Positions 54,840-62,860 of a stretch of 64,000 bases of DNA are shown here, in pieces; the stretch's first letter is position 1, and each line of letters opens with the position of its first letter. Origin of the DNA: Streptomyces achromogenes (GTDB lineage: Bacteria; Actinomycetota; Actinomycetes; Streptomycetales; Streptomycetaceae); the NCBI RefSeq assembly GCF_030816715.1, contig NZ_JAUSYH010000001.1, positions 6,882,001 to 6,946,000 of the forward strand, written 5' to 3'. Under the pieces are notes generated by a model, which made no database searches, was not told the origin of the DNA, and saw nothing but the letters and a program-made list of their open reading frames with translations. A program made the translations under genes and the position numbers.

Positions 54840-56411
54840 TTACCGGCGGCGCATGGTCTCCAGAGCGGCGGCCAGGACGTGGGGATCGTGATGGCCCTTG
54901 TGGACGGCGGGCGGGTGCTTGTCGAGCTTGAGGAGTTGGGCCACCGCTGTCCAGGCGGTGCGTACGGAGTACTCGACGGTGAACACGACGTCGTCGGGCA
55001 CCTCGGCGAACTGTCCGATGAAGGCGAGGTTGACTGATCCATCGGGCACGATCTTGGGCCGGTCGTCGCGGCGGCGGGCCAGGAACTGGCTGGTGATGTA
55101 TGGCATCACACAGGGCACGACGATCGAGGTCTGAAGGACCCGGGCCGCCGTCGGCTCGTCGAAGTGCAGGTGGTGCAGGACCTCTTCGAGGATTTCGCGC
55201 CCGGAGCACATCGTCATGGGCTTGGGTGTGTGGTTGCCGGTGCGGGCGGGGAACAGGCCGTAGCCCCACCAGACCGAGACGCCTTCGGGCTGTTCGCGGT
55301 AGACGGGCTGGCGCTGGGCGACGATGGTGAGCAGCCAGTTGGAGTCGGTGAAGGTCATCAGGCCGCCGCGGCCGGTCTCGCGGCCGTTGAACTTCGCCAG
55401 GGCGTCGAGGAAGGCGGAATCCTTCGCGGTGACGGTGAACGACTCCCAGCGCGAGTCCTTGACGTGTTTGTCGAAGACGGCCGGGTTGCCGAAGTCGTCG
55501 CGTCCCCGGGCCAGTCGGTGCCAGAGCAGCCAGGCGTCCGAGCGATGGGGGTGCGGGGGCGGTGCGCAGGTGTGCGAGCCGAGGCTGGAGGCGTCGGTCA
55601 TGGAGCCGTTGGTGACCAGGACCAGGTCCTTGGGGGCTACCTCGATCTGTTCGTCACGGCCGCTGCGGGACAGGTATATGCGCTCGACCCTCGTACTGCG
55701 GCGGCCCGGCGCGAGGCCGAGGTCGGTGACGTGGGCTCCGGTGTGGATGGTGACGCTCCGTTCGCGCAGCCAGGCGGTCAGGGGCCGCACGATGGAGTCG
55801 TACTGGTTGTAGCGGGTGCGGTGGATGCCCGACATGGTGGCGAAGTCAGGGAAGAGGTGGATGAAGCGCCTGAGGTAGCGGCGGAACTCGATGGCGCTGT
55901 GCCAGGGCTGGAAGGCGAATGTGGTGCACCACATGAACCAGAAGTTCGTGGTGAAGAAGTGCTCGGCGAAGCAGTCGGTGATCCGCTTGCCGTCCAGGTG
56001 CCCCTCGGGGGTTGCCAGGCAGCGGACCAGTTCGAGTCGGTCACGTTCGGAGAAACCCATCGACGTGGTGTCGACGATCTTTCCGTCCCCGTCGACGAGG
56101 CGTGCGATGTCGTCCCAGGTGGCATCCTCGTGACCGGCCAGGATCTCCTGGGTCACGGAAACCATGGGGTCGTCGAGGGTGGGAATGGTGGACAGCAGGT
56201 CGTAGGTGCAGCGGAACTCGGCCTCGAACATCCGCCCGCCGCGCATGGAGTAGCCGGCGTCGGCGGTGCCGCCCGCGTCCAGGCTGCCGCCGACGTTGCG
56301 CTGTTCCTCGAACAGGTGGATGTCCGCTCCGTCGAACCCGCCGTCGCGGATCAGGAACGTGGCCGCGGCGAGCGCCGCTATACCGCTGCCCACCAGATAT
56401 GCCTTTGCCAT
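54840..56411 (-). CDS. ohyA: Oleate hydratase (MCRA family)
   Basis: The 523-residue FAD enzyme adds water to the cis-9 double bond of oleate to give 10-hydroxystearate, acting at the membrane surface. Seen are KAYLVGSGIAALAAATFLIR (dinucleotide-binding loop) at the N-terminus, EEQRNVGGSLDAGG near 35, the MCRA signature GYSMRGGRMFEAEFRCTYDL near 55-75, FWFMWCTTFAFQPWHSAIEF near 155 and PARTGNHTPKPMTMCSGREI near 415. The length is slightly below typical (~550-650). ATG 56411 is the family start. A GGGGCC-N4-GGCCC box ~100 bases upstream suggests stress or hypoxia-type control. Confidence 0.92.
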   Translation of the reverse strand: MAKAYLVGSGIAALAAATFLIRDGGFDGADIHLFEEQRNVGGSLDAGGTADAGYSMRGGRMFEAEFRCTYDLLSTIPTLDDPMVSVTQEILAGHEDATWDDIARLVDGDGKIVDTTSMGFSERDRLELVRCLATPEGHLDGKRITDCFAEHFFTTNFWFMWCTTFAFQPWHSAIEFRRYLRRFIHLFPDFATMSGIHRTRYNQYDSIVRPLTAWLRERSVTIHTGAHVTDLGLAPGRRSTRVERIYLSRSGRDEQIEVAPKDLVLVTNGSMTDASSLGSHTCAPPPHPHRSDAWLLWHRLARGRDDFGNPAVFDKHVKDSRWESFTVTAKDSAFLDALAKFNGRETGRGGLMTFTDSNWLLTIVAQRQPVYREQPEGVSVWWGYGLFPARTGNHTPKPMTMCSGREILEEVLHHLHFDEPTAARVLQTSIVVPCVMPYITSQFLARRRDDRPKIVPDGSVNLAFIGQFAEVPDDVVFTVEYSVRTAWTAVAQLLKLDKHPPAVHKGHHDPHVLAAALETMRRR

Positions 56412-56512
56412 CACACAACTCCTCGTTCTCACCTGTTGATCGGGAACCACCGCACGGCATCAGCTTTTCCGGCGACGATGAGCGCCGTCAGTGGGCCGTT
56501 GGTCGCCTGTGG

Positions 56513-56528
56513 GGGCCGAACGGCCCGC
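56513..56528. promoter_or_regulatory. DosR/DevR-like palindrome upstream of oleate hydratase
   Basis: GGGGCC-GAAC-GGCCCG is the same motif found upstream of the flavohemoglobin, USP and GNAT genes. A weaker GGGCC-GTT-GG copy lies about 20 bases to its left. Confidence 0.6.
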
Positions 56529-56604
56529 GAGGCGATCTCCTGCGTAAGCACAGAGGCCGGCCGGTGAACCGTCACCGGCCGGGCCTGTACTCCCCGGCGC
56601 GGCT

Positions 56605-57018
56605 TCAGGCCCCGTGGAAGTGTGCTGAGCTGTCGCTGCCTGCGGCAGGAGGAGCGGTTGCGGAGCCGTCGCGCCACGGTGGTGCCACCGGCCGGCGGTC
56701 GGAGTGTGCGGCCTTGTCGGTCTGGCGGCGCAGCCGGTCCTGGAGTTGGTCGACGACCTCCCGGCCGGTGGCTTCCTCGGCGAGCACGACCACCTGACGC
56801 TGTCCGAGGTGCAGGGTGGCCGTCGCTGACCAGGGACGGTCCGCGTGGTTGGCCGAGGCTCTGATGATGTGCACCTCGCCGGTGACAGCGGGCAGTCCCG
56901 GCCTGCTCACGACGGCGTCGATCTTCGTGCGGGCGTACGCCAGGGTCTCCGCGTCCACTGCGCCGTCTGAACGCAGCAACACGGTGGGAGTGGTGGCCGG
57001 GGTGTCATTCCTGGTCAT
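56605..57018 (-). CDS. HPF/RaiA-like ribosome-associated protein
   Basis: The 137-residue protein resembles the short N-terminal domain of hibernation-promoting factor: AVDAETLAYARTKIDAVVSR, then VHIIRASANHADRPWSATAT, LHLGQRQVVVLAEEATGREV and VDQLQDRLRRQTD. It lacks the long-form C-terminal dimerisation domain and ends in a disordered Ser/Ala tail. Its likely job is to bind 30S subunits and slow translation in dormancy or stress. ATG 57018 follows GGAGGAACC. It is 38 bases downstream of the flavohemoglobin gene and probably co-transcribed with it. Confidence 0.75.
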   Translation of the reverse strand: MTRNDTPATTPTVLLRSDGAVDAETLAYARTKIDAVVSRPGLPAVTGEVHIIRASANHADRPWSATATLHLGQRQVVVLAEEATGREVVDQLQDRLRRQTDKAAHSDRRPVAPPWRDGSATAPPAAGSDSSAHFHGA

Positions 57019-57056
57019 GTCGGTTCCTCCTGGAGGTGCGGTGGGGGGCTCGATGG

Positions 57057-58271
57057 TCAGGCCGCGGGGCCGGGCAGCCACAGGTCGGGGCCGAAGACCT
57101 CGTAGCGGATGCGCTGTGCCGGAATCCCGGCGCCCAGCAGCTGAGCGCGGACGTCACGCATGAACGGCAGCGGGCCGCACAGGAACACTGTGGCGTTCTC
57201 GGGCAGGTCGATGCCGTCGAGGTTCATCAGGCCCTCGCGGGAGCCGGGTTCCTCCGCGCCGGGGTGCTCGTACCAGAAGATTGCGCGGGCGCCCGGCAGT
57301 TGGTCGACCAGGTGGCTCGTTTCGGCGCGCAGGGCGTGGTCGGCTGGGGAGCGGTCGGCGTGCAGGACCAGCACCGGGCGGGTCGAGCCGAGGGCGGTGA
57401 GATGGGCCAGGATGCTGGTCATGGGGGTGCCGCCGATACCGGCGGAGACGAGGACGACCGCAGTGGTGGCGTCGGCCGGGTCGTCGAGGAACACGTCGCC
57501 GAAGGGAGCGGAGAGCGTCAGTTCGTCGCCCGCGTGGATCTGGTCGTGCAGGAGGGTGGAGACCTCGCCGTTCGGTGCGTCGGCGGTGCCGGCGACCCGC
57601 TTGACGGTGATGCGCCGCAGCTGTCCCCCCGGGTCGCTGGAGAGGCTGTACTGGCGCAGCTGGTGCACGCCGTCGGCCATGAGGACCCGTACGCTCACGT
57701 ACTGGCCTGCCCGTGCCTGCGGTGCCGGCTCACCGTCGGCAGGGCGCAGGACGAAGGACACCACGTCCGGGGTTTCGGTGCGGCGCTCGACAACCGTCCA
57801 CTGCCGCCATACCTTGCCGGGTTCCAGGCCCGCGTCCTGGTAGAGGCGGGCCTCACGGCCGATCAGGGCGCCGGCCATCAGCCAGTACACCTCGTCCCAG
57901 GCGGCCGCCACCTCGGGGGTGACCGCGTCGCCGAGGACCTCGGCGATCGCGCCGAACAGGTATTTGTGCACGATCGTGTACTGGTCATCGGTGACGCCGA
58001 CCGCGGCGTGCTTGTGCGCGATCCGGTCCAGCAAGACGTCCGGGCGGGTGTCGGGGGTGTCGAGCAGCGCGGTCGCGAATCCGGCGATCGAGCCGGCCAG
58101 CGCGCGGCGCTGGGCTCCGCTGGCCTGGTTGCCACGGTTGAACATCCCGTCGAGCAGCTCCGGCCGGTCGCGGAACATCGCGTCGTAGAAGCGTGACGTG
58201 ATCTCGTCGAGCGCTCCTGCCACGGCGGGCAGGGTGGCACGGACCACGGCGGCGGACTCTGTGGACAGCAT
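57057..58271 (-). CDS. hmp: Flavohemoglobin, nitric oxide dioxygenase
   Basis: The 404-residue protein has an N-terminal globin: TSRFYDAMFRDRPELLDGMF, NRGNQASGAQRRALAGSIAG and HKHAAVGVTDDQYTIVHKYL with the proximal His region. A ferredoxin-reductase part follows: LRQYSLSSDPGGQLRRITVK (FAD-binding RxYS), VLVSAGIGGTPMTSILAHL (NAD site) and FLCGPLPFMRDVRAQL. It converts NO to nitrate with O2 and NADPH in the cytosol. ATG 58271 is chosen as the usual start. GGGCC-type palindromes 120-155 bases upstream suggest a hypoxia/NO-responsive regulator. Confidence 0.92.
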   Translation of the reverse strand: MLSTESAAVVRATLPAVAGALDEITSRFYDAMFRDRPELLDGMFNRGNQASGAQRRALAGSIAGFATALLDTPDTRPDVLLDRIAHKHAAVGVTDDQYTIVHKYLFGAIAEVLGDAVTPEVAAAWDEVYWLMAGALIGREARLYQDAGLEPGKVWRQWTVVERRTETPDVVSFVLRPADGEPAPQARAGQYVSVRVLMADGVHQLRQYSLSSDPGGQLRRITVKRVAGTADAPNGEVSTLLHDQIHAGDELTLSAPFGDVFLDDPADATTAVVLVSAGIGGTPMTSILAHLTALGSTRPVLVLHADRSPADHALRAETSHLVDQLPGARAIFWYEHPGAEEPGSREGLMNLDGIDLPENATVFLCGPLPFMRDVRAQLLGAGIPAQRIRYEVFGPDLWLPGPAA

Positions 58272-58389
58272 GAAGCCTCCCGGGCAGGGCTGATGAGGGG
58301 AAAGGAGACCGCATCCCACGAGGCGGCCGACCTCTGTCTATCAGGCACCGGGCCGCGCTTCGGCGTCGTTTCGCGGTGCTGGGCGAAGA

Positions 58390-58427
58390 GGGGCCGACCG
58401 GCCCCACCGACTCGGGCGCATCGGCCC
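58390..58427. promoter_or_regulatory. Two DosR/DevR-like boxes upstream of hmp
   Basis: GGGGCC-GACC-GGCCCC (58390-58405) is perfect; GGGCG-CATC-GGCCC (58414-58427) differs by one base. Their centres are about 23 bases apart. The rest of the 336-base gap (58272-58607) shows no gene. Confidence 0.65.
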
Positions 58428-58607
58428 AACGGGGCGTCCCGAAGAGAGGGCCGGACGGCGCCGCAGCGATCTCCCAACGGCCCTGCCCGCCGTCGGCGGC
58501 GCGAGCGAGCAGCGACAGCGGATGCGTGGGCGCCGACCTGCCACTGGAGAGAAGACTGCCGATTTCCGCGAGCGGGGTGCCATGAAGCCTGCCGCGTCCC
58601 GGGTGAC

Positions 58608-60320
58608 CTACTGGTCGCGGCACCACGTCCGGTACGCGGCCACGGCCGTGGGAAGGGTCGGAAAGATGCGCTTGCTCCCGACGGCGTCTGCCAGGCCGTA
58701 CGCGGTCAGGTCGTCCAGCAGTTCCTGCTTGACGCGAGCGAGAGCGAAGACGATGCCGCGGTGGGCGAGTTCGCGGCGCAGGTCGTCGACTGCGTCCAGG
58801 GCGGTGATGTCGACCTCGACATTGGCCTCGGTGTTGAGGACGAACCAGCGGACCGGTTCCCCCTGTTCGTCGACGGCGGCCAGGGCCCGGCGACGGAAGT
58901 TCTCCGCATTGGCGAAGAAGAGGGGCGAGTCGTAGCGGTAGACCAGCAGGCCGGGGATGGTGCGGGCCTGGGGGTAGTCGTCGACGTCGTGCATGCCGGC
59001 CATGCCGGGTACCAGGCCCTCGACGGCGTCGTGCGGGCGGGCCACCCGGGTGAGCAGTTCGGCCACGGACAGGCCGACGGCGACCAGCACACCGTAGAGG
59101 ACGTCCAGGGCGAGAACCCCGGCCAGGCAACCGAGCGCCAGCAGGAGTTCCCGGCGGCGGAAGGACGCCAGCCGCCGGAAGCCCGCCAGGTCGATCATGC
59201 GGACGGCCGCGTAGACGACGAGCGCGCCGAGGACCGCCGTGGGGGTGCGGGAGAGCAGTGGGCTCAGGAAGAGCAGGACCGCGAGGACGGCCGCTCCGGC
59301 GACCAGTGAGTACGCCTGGCTGCGCCCGCCCGCCGAGGAGGCGAGGGCGGTGCGGCTGGCGCTGCTGCTGACCGGGAAGCCGTGCAGCATGCCCGCGCCG
59401 AGGTTGGCCGCGCCCAGGGCGAGGAACTCCTGGTTGGGGTCGAGTGCGGGACTTTCGTCGTCGCGCGGGGTGAAGGCCCGCGCGGTGAGGACGAAGTCGG
59501 TGTAACCGACCAGGAGGACGCCCAGGGCGGGGAGCAGCAGGTGTGGCAGCTCGGCCAGGTCCGGCAGGGCCAGGGCGGGCAGGCCCGACGGGACGTCGCC
59601 GATGACCTTGATGCCGTATCGGTCGTCCAGGTCGAACAGGGACACGGCAGCCGTACCGAACACCACGACCAGCAGGGGGGCGGGGACGGTGCGCAAGAAG
59701 TGGGCCACCGTGAACAGGACGCCGAGCGCTACCCCGGCGAACAACACCGTGGACACGTGGATCCGCGACAGGTGCCGTACGAAGGACCACAGTTGGGGGA
59801 AGAAGGCCGACCCTGTCGTGCGCACCCCGGTCAGTTTGGGAAGCTGGTCCACGATCATGATCAGTGCCACCCCCGCCAGATAGCCGATCAGCACCGGCCG
59901 GGACAGCAGATCCGCGACGAAGCCGAGCCGCGCCGCCCATGCCAGCACGCACAGCAGTCCGACCGCGATCGCGAGGGTGGCGGCCAGCGTTACGTAACGG
60001 GCCGGGTCTCCGGCAGCGAGCGGCCCGACCACTGTCGCCGTCATCAGTGCGGTCGTCGACTCCGGCCCGACCGAGAGCAGGCGGGAGGAGCCGAGCAGGG
60101 CGTACAGGGCGAGGGCGGGCAAGATGGCCCACAGCCCGGCGACCGGCGGCAGGCCGGCCACCCCCGCGTACGCCATCACCTGGGGCACGAGATACGCCGC
60201 CACGGTCATTCCGGCCAGGACGTCACCCTTCAGCCACGAGCGACGATAGCCGAGCAGCGCACCGAGCCCGGGTAGCAGCAGGCGCCACCGCACAGTACGG
60301 CCGGCCGAGCTCTGGGACAT
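58608..60320 (-). CDS. SulP-family anion transporter with STAS domain
   Basis: The 570-residue protein has 10-12 spans of the SulP/SLC26 fold (GDVLAGMTVAAYLVPQVMAY with SulP entry, VAGLWAILPALALYALLGSS, SRLLSVGPESTTALMTATVV, LIGYLAGVALIMIVDQLPKL, GFPVSSSASRTALASSAGGR). A C-terminal cytoplasmic STAS domain follows from ~445 (PGLLVYRYDSPLFFANAENF, DITALDAVDDLRRELAHRGI). It moves sulfate, bicarbonate or a similar anion. ATG 60320 follows a strong AAAGGAGG. It is divergent from the USP gene. Confidence 0.9.
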   Translation of the reverse strand: MSQSSAGRTVRWRLLLPGLGALLGYRRSWLKGDVLAGMTVAAYLVPQVMAYAGVAGLPPVAGLWAILPALALYALLGSSRLLSVGPESTTALMTATVVGPLAAGDPARYVTLAATLAIAVGLLCVLAWAARLGFVADLLSRPVLIGYLAGVALIMIVDQLPKLTGVRTTGSAFFPQLWSFVRHLSRIHVSTVLFAGVALGVLFTVAHFLRTVPAPLLVVVFGTAAVSLFDLDDRYGIKVIGDVPSGLPALALPDLAELPHLLLPALGVLLVGYTDFVLTARAFTPRDDESPALDPNQEFLALGAANLGAGMLHGFPVSSSASRTALASSAGGRSQAYSLVAGAAVLAVLLFLSPLLSRTPTAVLGALVVYAAVRMIDLAGFRRLASFRRRELLLALGCLAGVLALDVLYGVLVAVGLSVAELLTRVARPHDAVEGLVPGMAGMHDVDDYPQARTIPGLLVYRYDSPLFFANAENFRRRALAAVDEQGEPVRWFVLNTEANVEVDITALDAVDDLRRELAHRGIVFALARVKQELLDDLTAYGLADAVGSKRIFPTLPTAVAAYRTWCRDQ

Positions 60321-60631
60321 GATCCTCCTTTAGCCGAAAGGTCTCAGGATCCTTTGCGACCCTGGCCCACTGCGAGATATCGAACGGCCCTGAGGGGTCT
60401 CATCGGCCGGGAGGTTCTGCCGGGCGACGCGTTCGGGCGAGCGACAGTCAACACGTCCTGCGGAAGGGGACACACGTGTGCCCCCTGACCGGAGCCGGCG
60501 TGGCCGGGCGGCGGCTCGGGTTGCTGAATCGGCCCTGCTCGGCATGGACTTGGCTCTGCTTGCGTGCGTTCGCTCAATTGCCGTCCACGGCGTCGCGAGG
60601 CCGCGTCGGCGCGGACACCACTCGGGCGCAT

Positions 60632-60647
60632 GGGGCCTGTCGGCCCC
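60632..60647. promoter_or_regulatory. DosR/DevR-like palindrome upstream of USP gene
   Basis: GGGGCC-TGTC-GGCCCC is a perfect inverted repeat 87 bases before the USP start. A looser GGGACC-TGT-GGTCTC copy is centred about 22 bases to the right. The remaining 413-base divergent gap holds no gene. Confidence 0.65.
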
Positions 60648-60733
60648 AGACCGGGGGACCTGTGGTCTCTGCATCCCGGCCTCGCCCTGGTACCACCCTG
60701 GGGATCGGAACACCGATTCAGGAGGTGGACACC

Positions 60734-61639
60734 ATGTCCCGCAACGTCACTTTGGGCCTCGACGGCTCGCCGGAGAGCCGCGCGGCTGCCGAGTGGGCGG
60801 CCCGGGAGGCGAAGCTGCGCGGCCTGCCGCTGCGGCTGGTGCACGTCTGGGAACCCGTCCCGGAGCCCATGGCGCAAGCCCCCCTTCTGGGCGCCGAGAC
60901 CCAAGCGCACTGGAGTGAACGGATCCCGCGCGAGACGGCCGAGGGACTCCGCCTGCGCCACCCCGGGGTGGACGTGGAGATGGAACAGATCTCCGGCAGG
61001 CCGGCGGATGTGTTGGCGCAGGCGTCGAAGGACTCTGGACTGCTGGTCCTCGGCTCGCGCGGGCTGAGCGGGATCGGGGGATTCCTCGTCGGGTCCGTGG
61101 GCATGGCCGTGATCGCGCACACCGACACCCCCGTCGTCCTCGTACGGGCCGGGCAACAGGCCGCCGACGAGCACGAGAAGGACCCCGCCGGCATCCCGTC
61201 CGCCGCCACCGCGTACCGGCCCGTGGTGCTCGGCCTCGACATCAGCCACCGCGATGACACGGTGATCGCCTTCGCCTTCGAGGAGGCCGCCCGCCGCGGC
61301 ACCACGCTGAGGGCTGTCCACGGCTGGAACCTTCCGCCCTACTTCGCCTACGGCCTGCCCGCCGACCCCGACCTCAACACCGAACTGGGCCGGCAGGACG
61401 CCGCCGAACTGACCGAAGTGCTGCGCCCCTGGCGGCAAAAGTACCCAGACGTCGAGGTCGTCGAGGAGTCCCGGTCCGGCAGCCCCGCCAACCACGTCAT
61501 CGACGCCTCCCGTGAGGCATCCCTCGTCGTCGTCGGCCGCCGTCGCCGCCGCAGCCCGTTCGGCGCTCACATCGGAACCGTCACCCACGCGGTACTGCAC
61601 CACGCCGCCGCCCCCGTCGCCATCGTCGCGCACGACTGA
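60734..61639 (+). CDS. Universal stress protein, two USP domains (copy 1)
   Basis: The 301-residue protein is a tandem USP. Domain one has TLGLDGSPESRAAAEWAARE, LRLVHVWEPV and the ATP-binding GSRGLSGIGGFLVGSVGMAV followed by TPVVLVR. Domain two repeats VVLGLDISHRDDTVIAFAFE, LRAVHGWNLPPYFAYGL, VGRRRRRSPFGAHIGTVTHA and APVAIVAHD. Such proteins bind ATP and aid survival in stasis or hypoxia. ATG 60734 follows AGGAGGTGG. A second USP follows after 26 bases. Confidence 0.92.
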   Translation: MSRNVTLGLDGSPESRAAAEWAAREAKLRGLPLRLVHVWEPVPEPMAQAPLLGAETQAHWSERIPRETAEGLRLRHPGVDVEMEQISGRPADVLAQASKDSGLLVLGSRGLSGIGGFLVGSVGMAVIAHTDTPVVLVRAGQQAADEHEKDPAGIPSAATAYRPVVLGLDISHRDDTVIAFAFEEAARRGTTLRAVHGWNLPPYFAYGLPADPDLNTELGRQDAAELTEVLRPWRQKYPDVEVVEESRSGSPANHVIDASREASLVVVGRRRRRSPFGAHIGTVTHAVLHHAAAPVAIVAHD

Positions 61640-61665
61640 ACGCACTCTTTACAGGAGCGGAGATC

Positions 61666-62571
61666 ATGAACGCAGCAGTCGAGCCACCCCTCGGCGAGCC
61701 CGTGGTCGTGGGCGCCGACGGTTCCGAGCCGAGCCTGCGAGCCGTCGACTGGGCGGCCGACGAGGCCGTGCTGCGCGGGGTGCCATTGCGGGTGGTGTAC
61801 GCCTGCCTGTGGGAAAGGTACGAGGGTGCCGCCCTCGCCCACGACATCGGCAAGCCGACCGCGCTGCCCCTGGCCCAGGACGTCGTGGGCGCCGCCGCTC
61901 AGCGGGCACGCGACCGGCATCCCGGCCTGCGGGTGAGTGCCGATGTGGTGTTCGAGGAGCCGGAGTACGCCCTGGTCCGCGAGGCCCGGCACGCCTGCGC
62001 GCTGGTCGTGGGCAGCCGCGGCCGCAGTGGCATCGCCGAGATGCTGCTCGGCTCCGTCAGCCTGGCCGTTGCCGCCCATGCCGACTGCCCGGTGATCGTG
62101 CTGCGCGGCGGCCACGACAACCAGGCGATCCCTCCGGTCCACGGGCGGGTCGTCGTGGGCGTCGGCAAGGATGCCAAAGAGCCGGCGGCGGTGCGGTTCG
62201 CCGCCAAGGAGGCTCGGCGACGCGGCGTGCCTCTGGAGGCCGTACGGGCCTGGCGCTGCCCCGCGCACGAGTCCACCGATCACCCGCTGCTATCCGGCGA
62301 ACCCGCCCGGCTGCACGAGGAGTGGGCCGTTGAGGAACTTCAAGCGGCGCTGCAGGACCTCCCGCCGGACGCCGATGTGCACCGGCGCACCGTCGAGGGC
62401 CACGCCCACCGGGCGCTGGCGGACGCCTCGCACAGTGCTGACCTCCTGGTCGTCGGTGCCACGCGCCGCGAGGGGCACCTCGGCCTCCAACTCGGCCGAG
62501 TCGCCCACGCCGTGCTGCACCACTCCGCCTGCCCGGTCGCCGTCGTACCGCACCAGGCGCACGACGCCTGA
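61666..62571 (+). CDS. Universal stress protein, two USP domains (copy 2)
   Basis: The 301-residue tandem USP is a paralogue of the preceding protein: VVVGADGSEPSLRAVDWAAD, LRVVYACLWERYEG, GSRGRSGIAEMLLGSVSLAV with CPVIVLR in domain one, and VVVGVGKDAKEPAAVRFAAK, LEAVRAWRCPAHES, GATRREGHLGLQLGRVAHAV with CPVAVVPH in domain two. ATG 61666 follows CAGGAGCGG. It lies 26 bases behind copy 1 and is probably in the same transcript under the same palindrome. Confidence 0.92.
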   Translation: MNAAVEPPLGEPVVVGADGSEPSLRAVDWAADEAVLRGVPLRVVYACLWERYEGAALAHDIGKPTALPLAQDVVGAAAQRARDRHPGLRVSADVVFEEPEYALVREARHACALVVGSRGRSGIAEMLLGSVSLAVAAHADCPVIVLRGGHDNQAIPPVHGRVVVGVGKDAKEPAAVRFAAKEARRRGVPLEAVRAWRCPAHESTDHPLLSGEPARLHEEWAVEELQAALQDLPPDADVHRRTVEGHAHRALADASHSADLLVVGATRREGHLGLQLGRVAHAVLHHSACPVAVVPHQAHDA

Positions 62572-62762
62572 CTAGCACCTCAGAGGCTTGCCGCGTGATC
62601 GGGGACATAGGGCTGCAGATCGCGCGGCGGGCGCTCATAGCCCGTCGACGGCGGCCGTTCCGGCAGCTCTAGCACCGGCGGTGGCACCTAGCGGTACAGG
62701 CGTCATGGCCGGGGAATAGGCGGCAATCTGCCGGCCGCCGGGGTGGCCGACCGGCGAACCTT

Positions 62763-62776
62763 GGGCCGACTGGCCC
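62763..62776. promoter_or_regulatory. DosR/DevR-like palindrome upstream of GNAT/CoA-ligase gene
   Basis: GGGCC-GACT-GGCCC lies 85 bases before the start at 62861; a half-conserved TGGCC-GACC-GGCGA copy is centred about 19 bases to its left. The 289-base gap holds no gene. Confidence 0.6.
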
Positions 62777-62860
62777 TCACCTCGCCCCCGGACAGCCCAT
62801 GGGACCACCCCCCGATCCGCCGGATGCTCGAAGCGTTAAAAGGTTTGGAGGAGTCCCGCG

